Shown: piece by piece, positions 8,640 to 19,633 of the stretch
Numbering within the stretch: the first letter of the stretch is position 1
Layout: every line of letters begins with the position of its first letter
Origin: Sternotherus odoratus
Lineage: Eukaryota > Chordata > Testudines > Kinosternidae
Assembly: GCA_032164245.1 (NCBI GenBank)
Contig: JAVMKO010000005.1
Coordinates: 40,948,133 to 41,012,132, forward strand
DNA length: 64,000 nt
Direction: 5' to 3'
The notes under the pieces: model-generated
The model's input: the letters and a program-made list of their open reading frames with translations, nothing else
Database searches by the model: none
Told to the model about the DNA's origin: nothing
Position numbers and translations under genes: made by a program

Positions 8640-11600
8640 CAACAGAGTTACACCAGTATAACCCCTGTGTAATGAAGTGGCAATTCAACCACCTCACCCT
8701 AGACACAGCCCAAAAGAGGGCATTGGTGTAGAAGGTCTTTATGCTCAAGTGGACTGCATCAGGAATCTCAGCAAGGTAAAGTGCTCCCTTCCTTTTCTTC
8801 TTCCCCCTAGAGTTACCAGCTCTGATGCTCCCATCCACCAAGCCCAAAGGCTAGTTCCAGTTCCATGGTTCTTTGGGTTCATTCGGCTCACCTGCCGACG
8901 TACAGAGATGAAGAGTGGCCTTGCTTGGCCTGTGCCATTGTGATGTGCTCCACCTAGCTGAGCCGGAGGAATTCACACATGGACAACATGGACTGTTTGA
9001 TACCTTCTTTGATGGGGCAAGAGGCCTGAGGTGGGGCCAGAACCAGGTCCCCAGCTCTAGGTCAGAGCAGCAAGGCCCCCGTTGACCAGATCTTATTGAT
9101 TTCAATAGACTTTGGATCAGGACCTTAGTGTAAGCCTAGGGTTCTGTAAATGCTAGGTCCCCTGGTGCCAGTGCTGACCCTAGCCCTGCAGTAGGGCTGA
9201 ATTGTTTATTAGGAGACCCTCCACAATCTCAGGAGTTCAGTGTGTCCCTTCCTGTCTGGTGGGGTTCCCATCAAAGGGTGAGATGAAGGTCCAGTTTGTA
9301 TGCAGCAAGATCTTCCTATCCACGCCCTGCTGGCTCCTCAGACCTTGTCATGGCTCCCAGATCTTGGCGAATGGAGAGTCACCATCTCAACTGGGTAGCT
9401 TGTGTAGGTCCCTCTGGTAGAGCTGGGGGACAAAAAGTTGCTAGAAATTACCCAGAATTGAAATTTTAATTGAGTCCAGATTTGGTGGCCAAATGCCCAC
9501 TTACCTAAAGTGGCTTGTTCTTGTCTTCCTAGGATCTTCCCCCTTAGATGTAGGGGGCGGGATGCTGGCCTCACACCAGGGACTCGACCTTTCCACCTCA
9601 CCAGCTGATGATGTACCCCAAGATGAGGGGAAACACCCTCATTTTCCCTAGCCACTTGCTCATTTCCTTCAAGGAAAAGCTCCCCCACATCTCTCAGCCA
9701 GGGCAAGGTAAATCTTCTTACCTATGTAGATCTAACATCTTCAGTCTCCTCTGGGAACAGCCGTAGTATTCTGGAGTTTGGTGTGGAAGCTGCTAATCTC
9801 CAGGTTGTCTTTAAGAGCAACTCCCAGCTGAGCCAAGTTTAGCTCTGCTCCAGCTGGCTTGGCCCAGGCAGAGCCACTGCCTGTGGTAGTCGGGGTTCCT
9901 TGTTTGAGTCCTAGCTTCAGTTATAACTTGAATCTAGCCTGGGGTGGGGGAACTCTGGTCAATGGTTATTCCCGTCTAAGTGCCCAGCTAACAGAAACTT
10001 TGTGCCCTGTGAATTAACCGCTAACCTCCAAAGCTTCTTACCTACGTAGATTTAACTCGCTGCAGACTTTGTTGTTGCATCACCACGAACATTCTTCTTG
10101 CATAATGTCTGAATGACTGACAGACCCGTGTTGCTCCCAAGCCTTTTGTAGTGAAAGCCAGTCCTGCCATGGCTTTTCACAGCAGGCTACTCCCTGTGGG
10201 CCTTTCTTCTGGGAAACCCAACTAAGCTCCGGCTTTTTCTTTCCTGGTGCTGGGCTCTAGGCTCAGTGTGTGGGATGAGCTCATAGGCAATCAAGAGAGG
10301 GATTTGGGGCCTTAAGTGTCTAAAGTGTCTTCTGCCTCCTTGAGTTCTCATATCATGTAGATTAGCCAAATTCAAATGCTTCCAGCTTTCTCACAAGGCT
10401 TAATTCTGAGTAACAACGTTTCAATGTCCATATTATTGACAGAATAACCAAACTGGAAATATGGGCCCAGCTCCTCAGCTAGTAGACATTGGTGTGACTT
10501 CATTGACACTATACCAACTGATGACAGCTACAGTAGGGAATATATATATTTTTCCAATTGGTTCCACCCTGGAGCCTTAATATTCTACCTGTGCCATAGA
10601 AAGGGAATGTCTTATATACATGAACTCCATGTTATTCAGAGAAATTCACCCCAAAAGAACCAAAGCCCTTTTTAAAGAGGTGGAACTGGAATTATAAAGC
10701 AATAGTTCTGTATACCTGGCATCTCTAGGGCCCTTGTAAATGGCATCTCTCCACACTGGAGTTTTGCTATAGCATCACTTTAAAGATTTTGCGGAAATAG
10801 GAACACCTACAACCTACTGCTTCCTTTGTTACAGGGCATTGGCAGATCGGTCGAGGACAGAGGCAAACACATCTGTGAGGCAACTCTACTTAAGTCAATG
10901 GAGTTATTACAGAGATGAATTTGGCCCACTGTCTTCACTCTCACCATGTTTTTTTTTTATACTAGGGATATGGGGCTTTGGCTCGTTATGTGCTATCATC
11001 TTTGGCAAGATTGTCTGGCCAGCACTACAGCTTTCAGCTGTCTCCTGGCACAGCCCACGTGCCGACAATAGACATCTCTGCTAGAGGGGTCGGATCTTCA
11101 GACATTGTAGATCAGCATTGCTTTTCTGGGGCTACGCCAGTTTACACCAACCAAGAATCTGGCCCTGTACATTTGTTTTGGATTATTACAGAGGTGCTCT
11201 GATACAGAATAATAATAGTCCCACTGTAAGAAAATTCAGTATAGAGAATAAGAAGCTGATTACCTCCTCTATCAACCATATGTCAATGGAAATACACATG
11301 GCTCACCTTCAGGATGCTCACTAGGCTACTAGATTCTGATAGCTTCATTCTGAGATTTCAGACAAGAACACTTATCGACTGCATCCACCGACCATGGTGT
11401 CCCCTAGCCTAGCTGACAGCAATGCTCCGTGCAAAGCAACTTCTGTGCCTTGGAAGTGTGACTTAGCTAGAAAAAGGGCATTTTGGAAATATACCAAGGA
11501 ATGGATGCACGTTATCTACACATAGGAATGAGCGAAGGCTAACATGTAGGAATGGATGCTGATTGTTAACACACGGGAATTGGGTGCAGGTTGGTAACAC

Positions 11601-12690
11601 AACTTGCTGCGCTGTTAACTAGGCTCAGAGAAAGGCACTGTGTTGTGGATTATGGAATTATGTGGGCATGGAAATAGCTGCATAATTTACCTTCTTGCCA
11701 AGTTTCTACATAAAAGCCTCTTCCTCCTGCTCCTGCACTTCTCCAGCCCCATTGTGTGGTTTCCCCATGTGGGACAATTCAGTGGATTTCCTGGTCCTGC
11801 TCCAAAGGACAGAGCAGAAGGCAGTGAGGGAGAGCCTTCCAGTGGCAAGGACAAGAGAGGCTGCATCCACAGAGATCAGGTATCAGAGGTGTAGGGCGTT
11901 CTCTACTGAAATTTGTCATCTGGGCTGTGGGTAGGGAGGGACACTGCGGTCTCTAAAAAGTTCTCCTCCCCCTGGGGTCTTCGGAGCTCTGCAGGAAGGG
12001 AGATTGTGTGGCACTCTGGAGGAAGGCACAGGGGAAAGGAAAGGCAACCAGATGCAGAAGAGGATACAGGTGAAAGCTTGCTGACTGATGCAGCTTCTGC
12101 CCAGAACACCTAAGCCCCAAGGGGGCAAATTCCTGTTCCCATAGATAGCTGAATAATTCCCAGCAGATCAGATAAGGCAGTGCAAGAGTGCCACATAAAT
12201 CAGGCTGCCTCACTCTTCATTAGCTCTAATGTGCCGAGGGCTAGTTTAAAGAGGATTTCACTCTGAATAGGAGCTCCACTGGGATAATGAGACAGGAAAG
12301 TAACATTTCTGAGGTCGGATGCACCTCTCTCAGCGTTAGCTCCATTTGCCCTCTCATCGCTGGTTTCTTTGGCCTAGTCCCTGGCTCTATCAACACCAGC
12401 ATCACTGGCTGCACCAGAACCCTGCCGTGGCTCTATAAACTCTGCCTTAGCCCTGGCACCCTTAGCTTGCCAATCCGTGGCATTGATGGCTCTGCTGTCA
12501 CAGCACGGCAGGCTCCATTAGCCCTGGCACTTGTCTTTGTTAGCCACAGCCTCCAGTTAAAAATCAGGAGGGGGGAGATGAAGCATTTCAGGAACAACAA
12601 TGGCATTGTCCACAGCTCACTAAGGTGTTAATGAATGGGCAGTGACACAGTAGTGATGGAGACTGTGGAGACCGAGCCATCAGCATCAGT
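8640..12690. other. Unique non-coding sequence with scattered short palindromic repeats
   Basis: I recognise no coding exon. Short pieces of the palindromic amniote repeat built on 'CAGCTCCTCAGCT..' and 'AAGTCAATGGAG' motifs occur at about 9090-9130, 10460-10520 and 10880-10930. Open frames here are short and lack domains. Confidence 0.4.
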
Positions 12691-12703
12691 CTGCACAACT
12701 AGA

Positions 12704-12765
12704 GCGGGGGGGGGGGGGGGGGGGGGAGGGAGGTAGTCAGCAGAGGGCGGGGGGGGGGGGGGAGG
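12704..12765 (+). repeat. Two poly-G runs
   Basis: G-runs of about 22 nt and about 14 nt flank a short GAGGGAGGTAGTCAGCAGAG-like spacer. The tracts could form G-quadruplexes and are prone to length error in sequencing. Confidence 0.85.
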
Positions 12766-13824
12766 TGAGAGCATTTAGCTGTGTCTCCTGGAGAGTAGGT
12801 GATGACTTTAAGCCGGCATGTCACAAGCCCAAGAACTAGGTCAGAACTGGCTGCTGGGCCAAGGAGGTTCTGATAAACAGTGTCAGAGCCCCTGCAGCCA
12901 TGAAAAAAGCAGAAGGTGCCCTGAAGCTAGGCATGATAACGACCTCCCCGCCTCCAACATGCATAGTGCATCCCTTGCTTTTCAGCACACACCTGACACC
13001 TTCCTTCTAGGGAGAAATACTCCGGCTGTCTTAGTTACCTTTGTCCACTGGGTTAGCACCCTCACCCTGTCAGCCTCCTCCAGGACATGCTCCACAGGGC
13101 CCCACAGCCCAAGTTTGCAGTGGCTGTGTGATTCACCCCCAAGGGCTCCAAGACAGCTCCCGGTTTCATTTTCCTTCAAAGGCTCTACTGATCGGCAACA
13201 TTCCTGCGATTAGGGCATTTGAGAGGGATTGAGGATCAGTAAATAGGGACTGCAGGCATTACTCTCCCCTCCCTAAAGTCTTGTGGCTTAGTTAGGAGGG
13301 GTGTGTCCTGGCTTCATTACCAATGGCTACTTCATTTTATATAGGGAGCCGACCCCCTGCACTTCAGCTGTTGGTGGCTGGGAAAGTGGAGTGTCAGGAG
13401 GTGGAATCAGTCCACGTTGAATCAGACACCCTGCTCCTTGTCAAGTCCTTTGCCCAAGACCACCACTCAGATTGGGCACCATTTTTATAGCCAGGTGTAA
13501 ATGACCAGACTAGACACCTGGCAGGGGAGAATAGCTTTACTGGGCTTTCACACCACTACAGTGAACACACTTGGCCTTTGCTTTCTCCCTGAGCCTGCCT
13601 CTTCCAGACCCCTCTGCCCAAGGAGCCTTATCAAGCCACAGGAACTGGCCAGCCCCTCCTTTCAGGGCTCCAGTGCTTGCTAAAGGGCAGTACGCAGAAT
13701 AGCCATGACACCTTCTGTTGAAAGCCAACCTTATATCTAAGGTACTTGTGAGGCCTCCATCTTGGGAATATCGGAGTCCCTCACAATCTCCATTGCCGTT
13801 ATCCTCTCACACCCCCTGTGCAGC
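12766..13824. other. Unique non-coding sequence
   Basis: No recognised gene or transposon. The 131-codon open frame at 12818 shows no domain. Confidence 0.4.
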
Positions 13825-14045
13825 ATTATCCCTCCCTTTTTAAGTATGAGAACCAAGGCACAGACAGACTAAGAGCCAGCTGCTCAATCTGATCAATTGA
13901 TTTCAGTGAGCGCTAGGCCCCGAAATACCTTACCGGATCTGGGCCTAAGTGACATGCCCAAGGTCACAAAAGGAGTCTGTGGCCAAGTGAGGTATTGAAT
14001 CCAGGTCCCCCAATTCCTAAACAAGGGTCCTAACCACTGGGATAT
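13825..14045 (-). mobile_element. MIR-type CORE-SINE, nearly full core
   Basis: Plus-strand pieces GACATGCCCAAGGTCACA, GAGGTATTGAATCCAGGTCC and TCCTAACCACTGGGATATCC are reverse complements of successive MIR segments, including the tRNA-related head near 14030. Orientation is therefore minus. Confidence 0.75.
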
Positions 14046-14525
14046 CCTTCCTCTCCATCCTAAAACCTGACTCACCAGAGCCCCTCTCTTTACAATGACA
14101 GGGGAGAAAATCCAGTGGTCAACCCCTCCCAATCCTTGGGCTGCCAGAGAATCAGCTGCTATCACTGCCACATGGACACCTACCTATTTGCTTACTTGCT
14201 AGAGAAGACATGAGCAGTCATAGGCATCTGGGTCTGGGCCTGAGGCTTAGAGGTCAAGGGAAAGGAAAAAGGCCCTAAACAGGTGTTGTTCTGTCAGAGC
14301 TGGAGGGAGGGAATCTTCACCCACGAGAAAAGGGCCCTGCTGACCAGGAGACAGGTGTTTTGGTGCGGATGATGCTGGCTGGACCTAGACAAGGAGGAGT
14401 TGCACATTGCACCATGCATGGTCTGGCCAGGTGTGTCCACTCCACCAATTGCTTTGGCACCTCCATGAACCAGGACCCAGTCCCTGAGGGGCAGGGATGG
14501 CTTGAATTTCAACTGCAGCCATTTT
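14046..14525. other. Unique non-coding sequence
   Basis: Nothing recognisable lies between the MIR copy and the LTR. Confidence 0.4.
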
Positions 14526-14529
14526 CCAG

Positions 14530-15661
14530 TGTAAGCGGGGGAATAGTCCCGCTGTTGTGGGGAACTTTCCTGGCTTCTGCACTACCCCGGTGAAGTGGGC
14601 TAGTGGAAGGATCTGAGTCCTCGCTCCCACTTCCTTTACCCAGAGGCCTCCCTGACCTTGAGGGCTCCCCTTCCACTCTCCTATCTGGTGGAGTCTTCGT
14701 AACCCCAACAAGGCTGGGCCCAGGATTTCTGGGGGGCTCAACCCCAAACCGTGCTGTGGTTGCCCAGGTCAGAGGCTAGGGTGTCCCCACTCCGGGGTAC
14801 TCCCTCTGCACTGGGCCCTCTGATCATTTCATAAAACTTAAAGCAAATGCAAATTATTTAATGAACAATTTATCTTAAAAATGAACAAGGAAGAAATAGA
14901 ACGGTTAAACACATCACCCTGCTCCGTGGCAGGGAGCATTACACACAATGTCTCTGTAGTGTCAGGACAGTTTACAGTCTGTTCCTTGTAGGGCCCAGGC
15001 CTCCTTCTTAGCTGTGCTGCAGGGTTGCTGTGACTTGGATGCTTCCTCTGGTGGGGTCCACACGCTCCTAGCCTCTGGACGGCTCCAGCCCAGTTCCACC
15101 CTCTGTGTCAGCTCCACGCTGCCTCAGCACAACGACTGCTGCTGCTCTGCCTCCAGAACAGCCCCTCTGGTCCCTCTGGCTGTTCCAGCTCTGCACCCAG
15201 CACACGGCTTCTCTGCAGGCAGCCCCTATGTCTCTGCCCCCAGCACTGACCTCTCTGCCTCTGGTTTCTGCAGCTGCTCCCAGGGCAGGTCTGTCCCTCT
15301 GGGCCTAGCTCTGGCTTTGGGGCTGCAGCTCTGCTCCCAGCACAGGGTCTCTCTCTGGGCTGCTTCCCTGGCCCCTCCGGATCTGGCCCAGCTCTAATCT
15401 CCAGCTCAGTTCTGGCTCCTCTCCCTCTGGCCCAGGCAATTCCAGCTCACGCACAGGGAGGACGGGACCCATCCTGCCCTCCTGACTCCTTGATTAGTTC
15501 TCCGGCCTTGTCAGTCAGGAGTGCTGGCCTCTCCCCATTGCCCCTGGGGACCGCCAGTCTCAGGATCCTGATTGCCCATTGACCCTCCCCCTTTAAGTCC
15601 TGGGAGCTAATAATCAAAACACCCCACTGAGTGTTAGTAAGGGGATAACAGTTCCCTTACA
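14530..15661 (-). mobile_element. Long solo LTR (about 1.13 kb)
   Basis: The element begins TGTAAGCGGGGG and ends CCCTTACA, giving TG...CA termini with TGTAAG/CTTACA symmetry. A 4-bp CCAG flanks both sides (14526-14529 and 15662-15665). The interior has tandem-like GC-rich sequence with CTGCTCCCAGC-type repeats and an AT-rich strip at about 14825-14900, but no gag, pol or env. I infer a solo LTR. Minus orientation is suggested because reading that way puts the AT-rich strip near the 3' part of the LTR, but this is weak. The 4-bp duplication alone could occur by chance; length and termini strengthen the call. Confidence 0.75.
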
Positions 15662-15665
15662 CCAG

Positions 15666-16059
15666 CATGCAAATCTAATTGGAGGCTTGGGGTGGGATGA
15701 GGGTGGAGGGCAGCTTCCCATCCCTGCTAAACCAGGAAGCAAATTACCTCCTTTCTCTGCACCTCTCCCTCCACAAAAAGCTGGACGGGGGTGGGGGTAG
15801 GGTGGACTTTCCCTACAAAGCCTTTTGACATCTGCCCCCAATTTCAGAGACTGCTGAGCTTTCAGTTAACGAGACCCTCTCCCCAACCCCCACACTTTCT
15901 TCCCCCAGCCTGAGCAGGACTGGCACTTCCAAATCAATCTAAGGAAGGTGCTGGGAGTGGGGAGGAGGAGGAGGGGGTCAGATTCCAGGGCAAGACCTCA
16001 GTTTTGTTCCCCTCCTGGCTGCCTTTGTCTTGGGCTCACTTTCCCCTTTTGTGCAGCCT
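15666..16059. other. Unique sequence upstream of the CpG island
   Basis: GA/CT-biased sequence without recognisable coding content leads into the CpG-rich block. Confidence 0.4.
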
Positions 16060-16700
16060 TCCCTTCCCGCCAGGCGGGTTGCCACAGCGATGAGCAAGCA
16101 CGGCCTAGCTTGCTTGGTTCCCAGCTCGCCCTCCCCTGCCGCAGAGGGACAGGAGCGCTGGACTCCCAAGCGCTGAAAGGGAAGGGATCTTCAGAGTGGC
16201 CCCCCACACACGCCATTACATGGCTCAGATACCCGGTCTTTTCTGAGGCCTGCTCTACACCTACGCGATGCCTCTTGGGCCAGCGGTGGGGAAAGGGATG
16301 GAGGCCAGGTGCAGCTCCCGCTCAGGAGCGCCCCATTGGCTGGCCACGCAGGGGCTTTGTTCTTGGCATGGAACGTCGCACAGGCCGTGGCGCTGCAGTT
16401 GCAGCCCTCCACGGGCGCGCGGCAGGCTTAGAGCGGGCGAGCATGTGCGGCGTTAGGGGGGAGGCACTGCAGGCTGCTGATGTAAAGCAAAGGGAGGATG
16501 GCTGTGCACTAGGAGTCCCCCTCCCACTCCCCCCCCGCCCCTCCTCCCCTCAGCGGGGCAGGGGGGCGGTTGAGCGGAGGAAAGCAAAGTCAGAAGCAGC
16601 TCGCTAGAGCAAGTGCAGCGGAGGCAGGTGCCATCTGGTCGCCCTCACCTCAGCGGCAAGCAGGAGAAGACGATGAGGCTGGCTGGCTCAGGTAGGATCT
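16060..16700 (+). promoter_or_regulatory. CpG island, candidate promoter
   Basis: CpG dinucleotides are dense here (for example ACGGGCGCGCGGC near 16409-16421 and several GCGG/CGCC blocks), in sharp contrast to the CpG-poor flanks. It does not resemble the GC-rich repeats elsewhere in the window. An inverted CCAAT motif, CCCCATTGGCTGG, sits at about 16331-16343. No TATA box precedes the candidate exon, as is usual for CpG-island promoters. The 219-codon open frame through the island is explained by low stop frequency in GC-rich DNA. Confidence 0.6.
16673..16691 (+). CDS. Possible first coding exon (7th codon split), unidentified gene
   Basis: At the 3' edge of the CpG island, an ATG at 16673 with A at -3 opens MRLAGS and then reaches CTCAG|GTAGGA, a good match to a vertebrate splice donor, with GT at 16692-16693. 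The coding part would be 19 nt, leaving the intron in phase 1. Upstream, 16600-16672 would be 5' UTR. Such short first coding exons often start signal peptides or N-terminal anchors, but the sequence is too short to name a family, and I could not find a second exon. It could equally be a non-coding first exon or chance. Confidence 0.3.
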
Positions 16701-16871
16701 GGGGTTTGCTGGCTTCCTCCAGCTGCCCTGGCTGGCAGTTATCGCATCCTGGGGTAGATCCAGCGCAGGAGGCTGCCTGCATGAGGCGGGGGGAGGGGAG
16801 GGGGGAGTAGGTAACAGCTTCCCTAAAGGGACTGCGAGTTTTTCGGATTTCTCAAAGTCCTGCTGGCCGAG

Positions 16872-16881
16872 CTATAAATAG
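16872..16881 (+). promoter_or_regulatory. Perfect MEF2-type site or TATA-like box
   Basis: CTATAAATAG fits the MEF2 consensus CTA(A/T)4TAG exactly and also reads as a TATA box. It lies about 180 bp after the candidate splice donor, so it could be a first-intron enhancer or an alternative core promoter. The evidence is the motif alone. Confidence 0.35.
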
Positions 16882-17089
16882 AAACATTTGCAGGAAAAAA
16901 ACCCTCCTCCCTTGCAGTTGCATTGAAACAGATTGGGAGATTTTCGGGGGGTGGGGGTGGAATGGGGCTGTTTGGCTAAAATATGAGTGTGCTAAGCAGG
17001 GGCTCTGAACAGCTTTGGGGTTGGAAGTGAAAATAAAGTCGGGGGAGAGGACCTGGGCTCGGAGCTGCCTTGGAACCTTTAGCTAGGCG

Positions 17090-17298
17090 CAGTCGTTCTC
17101 AAACTTTTGTACTGGTGACCCCTTTCACATAGCAAGCCTCTGCGTGCAACCCCCACTTATACGTTAAAAACCCTTAAAAAATATATTTAACACCATTATA
17201 AATGCTGGTGGCAAAGAGGGGTTTGGGATGGAGGCTGACAGCTCGTGTCCCCACCTCCCACCCCCTAGAGGTCCCAACCCCCGGTCTGAGAATCCCTG
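17090..17298. mobile_element. Non-autonomous hAT element (CAGTxGTTCTCAAAC family)
   Basis: The left end CAGTCGTTCTCAAACTTTT and right end GGTCTGAGAATCCCTG form an imperfect terminal inverted repeat. The interior (ACTGGTGACCCCTTTCACA, then AATGCTGGTGGCAAAG) matches a MITE I recall as common in turtles. The 8-bp flanks, GCTAGGCG and AGCCAGGG, match poorly, so the insertion is older than the one at 1503. Confidence 0.8.
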
Positions 17299-17571
17299 AG
17301 CCAGGGCCATGTGTTTGCAGAGCAGTGGGTCTCAAACCCTGCACTTGGAATGAAATATGGGCAGCATCTCAGTGCAGCCGGTGCTTGGCTGGAAGCTGTT
17401 GAGAGAACATGCCGCCGGATAGGATCAGACGAAACATTAGTGTAAAAACTAAGAGCAGCCCCGCAGATTTCTCTTCAGAGCACCAGGAAAAGTTTCTTTC
17501 CAGCTCACTGGTTTTTCTCTGACTCTAAGATGTCTTGGCAAAGGGGGGCAACTTAAAACTTTACCTAGGTA

Positions 17572-17708
17572 TAGGGTGATCGGATAGCACATGTGGAAAA
17601 TCAGGGCACTTTTTTTTGGGGGGGGGGGGGATGAGGGAGTATAGTTGCCATAAAACAAAGCCCCTAGTAGCAGGAAGGTGCCGATAATATGGGAACATGG
17701 TCATCCTA
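17572..17708. mobile_element. Short MITE with TAGGGTGAYC termini
   Basis: TAGGGTGATCGGATAGCA at the left pairs with GGTCATCCTA at the right. A T-run then G-run (about 17610-17632) and GGTGCCGATAATATGGGAAC occupy the middle. This 137-bp structure resembles a widespread sauropsid MITE ending TAGGGTGACCA. No coding capacity. Confidence 0.75.
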
Positions 17709-19089
17709 CCCAGATAGGTGAGTGCTGCCTTATGCTTGGAGTACAGAGGTGCCCGGTGTTGGGGTACATCTGCTCCTGGATATTTGGGGTAAGGGAGAAC
17801 AGTGGGTTTCTTAAATCTTGGAGTGAGAGGTAGATAGAAGCAGCTGGTGAGGAGAGGTTACTGCCTGGGTTTGTAGACTATGCTTCCCTTTGATTTCGTC
17901 TCCAGTTTCTCGTCTTCCTAGAGCAGTCATCTGGAAACAGAATCCTAATTGCATTGTACTGAAAACTTAACTCCTCCTGCATTTCAGACCTGAAACACAC
18001 ATTCTTTCTCCCCCTCATCCCTTCCACACTCATCAACAGCTCTTCTGATTGCTTTGTGCCCAAAGACCAGATTCTGATCTCGTTTACACCAGTGTGAACG
18101 TGGAGTAAACCCGTCGATTCCAGCAGAATCAACAGAAACATTCTAATTTACATCTGTGCAACTGAGATCGGAATCTGACCTGGTGTTTTAAATATCCCCT
18201 TTCCTCCTCCTCCTCAGTGTTCAGGCTCTTGATCTGTTATCTGCACCATTCTGAATATTCCCTCATACTCATATTCTTTCCTTTCTCCATCTTTGTGTTC
18301 ACGTCTCTCTGTTTGTACGTGTGGGATACATAAATACATGAAGACAACACACACATTGTTAGTGAAGTGTCTCCACACACACACACCCTTTCCTTTATTG
18401 TAACATTGCTCCTAGCTCCACAACTAAAGATGTCAGAGTTTTCTTTAGTAACATTTCTTTTCACTAGGTTTATAACTCAGCTATTAACATCTACGGTGGG
18501 CTGGGATTTGGTGCACGGAGTTCGAGCCTGAAATGTGTCTGTTTGTTTTACAGGTGGGGAAAAAATGTGGACGTTTTAAAGTTATATGAGTGTTTCTTAA
18601 ACAAAGACAAAGTATTTGGTTTCCTCCACATTTCTGAGAGCAGGGGGAAAAGCTGAATGGCTGTAGCTCTGCAATCTGAACAGGGACTGGATTTGTAATA
18701 ATAAATACAATAAAAGGAGTAGTAGTCTTGGGGTGTGTGCATGCGCGATCACAGCTTCCATTGTGTTATTCAATCTGCATATCTCGATTAACACAGGGCT
18801 GGAGTGATACTATGCACTGATACCACTGGTTAGTGATGTACGCAACACGCTGTAGCGAGACTACACCATTTAAGATGCCTTTAACTGGGTATATTTTATG
18901 TCTGGTGAGATCTACATTTTCAATCACCCCCCCCCCCCCAATATCTACCATAATGGATCCAAGGGGTATACAGGATCAATGATCCACCTTAAAAACAGCG
19001 CTAGGATTTTGCGGTCATGAAAACTAGGGAAATAACATTGGTTTGTGTCAGACATAGCGCAGAGAAGGACCGGGCATACATCCCTTCCC
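17709..19089. other. Unique sequence with one palindromic repeat and a C-run
   Basis: A degraded inverted repeat spans about 18066-18180 (AGATTCTGATCTCGTTTACACC on one side, GAGATCGGAATCTGACC on the other, shown in part). A C-run lies at about 18928-18940. No gene is visible. Confidence 0.45.
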
Positions 19090-19265
19090 CTGGCACCGCC
19101 AATGCCCCTCAGTCCCGATCTGCAGCCCCCTGCAATTCTAGCCCTGGCTTCCACACACTGCCCTGCCAATGCCCCCTCACTCCTGATCTGCAGCTGCCCT
19201 GCTCTTCCAGACCTAAGCCCCACACAGCCCTGCCAATTTCCCGTCAGTCCTGACCTGCACGTCCC
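19090..19265. repeat. Degenerate tandem repeat, about 2.6 units of ~67 bp
   Basis: The motif GCCAATGCCCCTCAGTCC..GATCTGCAG recurs at about 19098, 19166 and 19231. It is often found beside the SINE/LINE tail that follows here, so it may be part of the same retroelement. Confidence 0.65.
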
Positions 19266-19355
19266 CCACTTATTCTGGGACAACCAGACACACCAAACTT
19301 TGGCAAATGAATAAATAAACACTAGTGACAAGGCTAAGACCTTTCCATTCTATGC

Positions 19356-19445
19356 ATCTGATGAAGTGGGCTATAGCCCACGAAAGCTTATGCTGAAATA
19401 AACTGGTTAGTCTCTAAGTTGCTACAAGTATTCCTTGTTTTCTTT
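19356..19445 (+). mobile_element. SINE/LINE 3' tail (GAAAGCTTATGCT family)
   Basis: TCTGATGAAGTGGGCTATAG, CACGAAAGCTTATGCTGAAA and GGTTAGTCTCTAAG are successive blocks of a tail shared by a LINE and tRNA-derived SINEs of turtles and relatives. Plus orientation. It is one of the main clues to the source lineage. Confidence 0.85.
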
Positions 19446-19633
19446 AAGGCTGAGACCGTTCACCCCACTGTCACTTGCCCACTAAACCCGGACTGAAACC
19501 TAGGCCTTTGGCATGTCAGTTCAGAAAAATTCAGGGGGGAGTAGGGGCTTAGCATATAGGACATTATATGTGATTGCATCATATCCTGCAGTCGAGGGAG
19601 GGGTCTGGACGCCATGTCCCATAGCAAGTGGAT

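Noticed and set aside
9715..10060. Repeated CTTCTTACCTA(T/C)GTAGAT phrase (about 9716 and 10036)
   Set aside because: Only about 23 bp alike with no wider homology; too short to interpret.
15948..16607. 219-codon frame across the CpG island
   Set aside because: GC-rich DNA is poor in stops; the peptide has no family resemblance, and the likely transcript start lies within it.
16673..16691. Assigning the MRLAG start to a named family such as FAM3
   Set aside because: Five or six residues are too few, and no downstream exon with the family's conserved segments was found.
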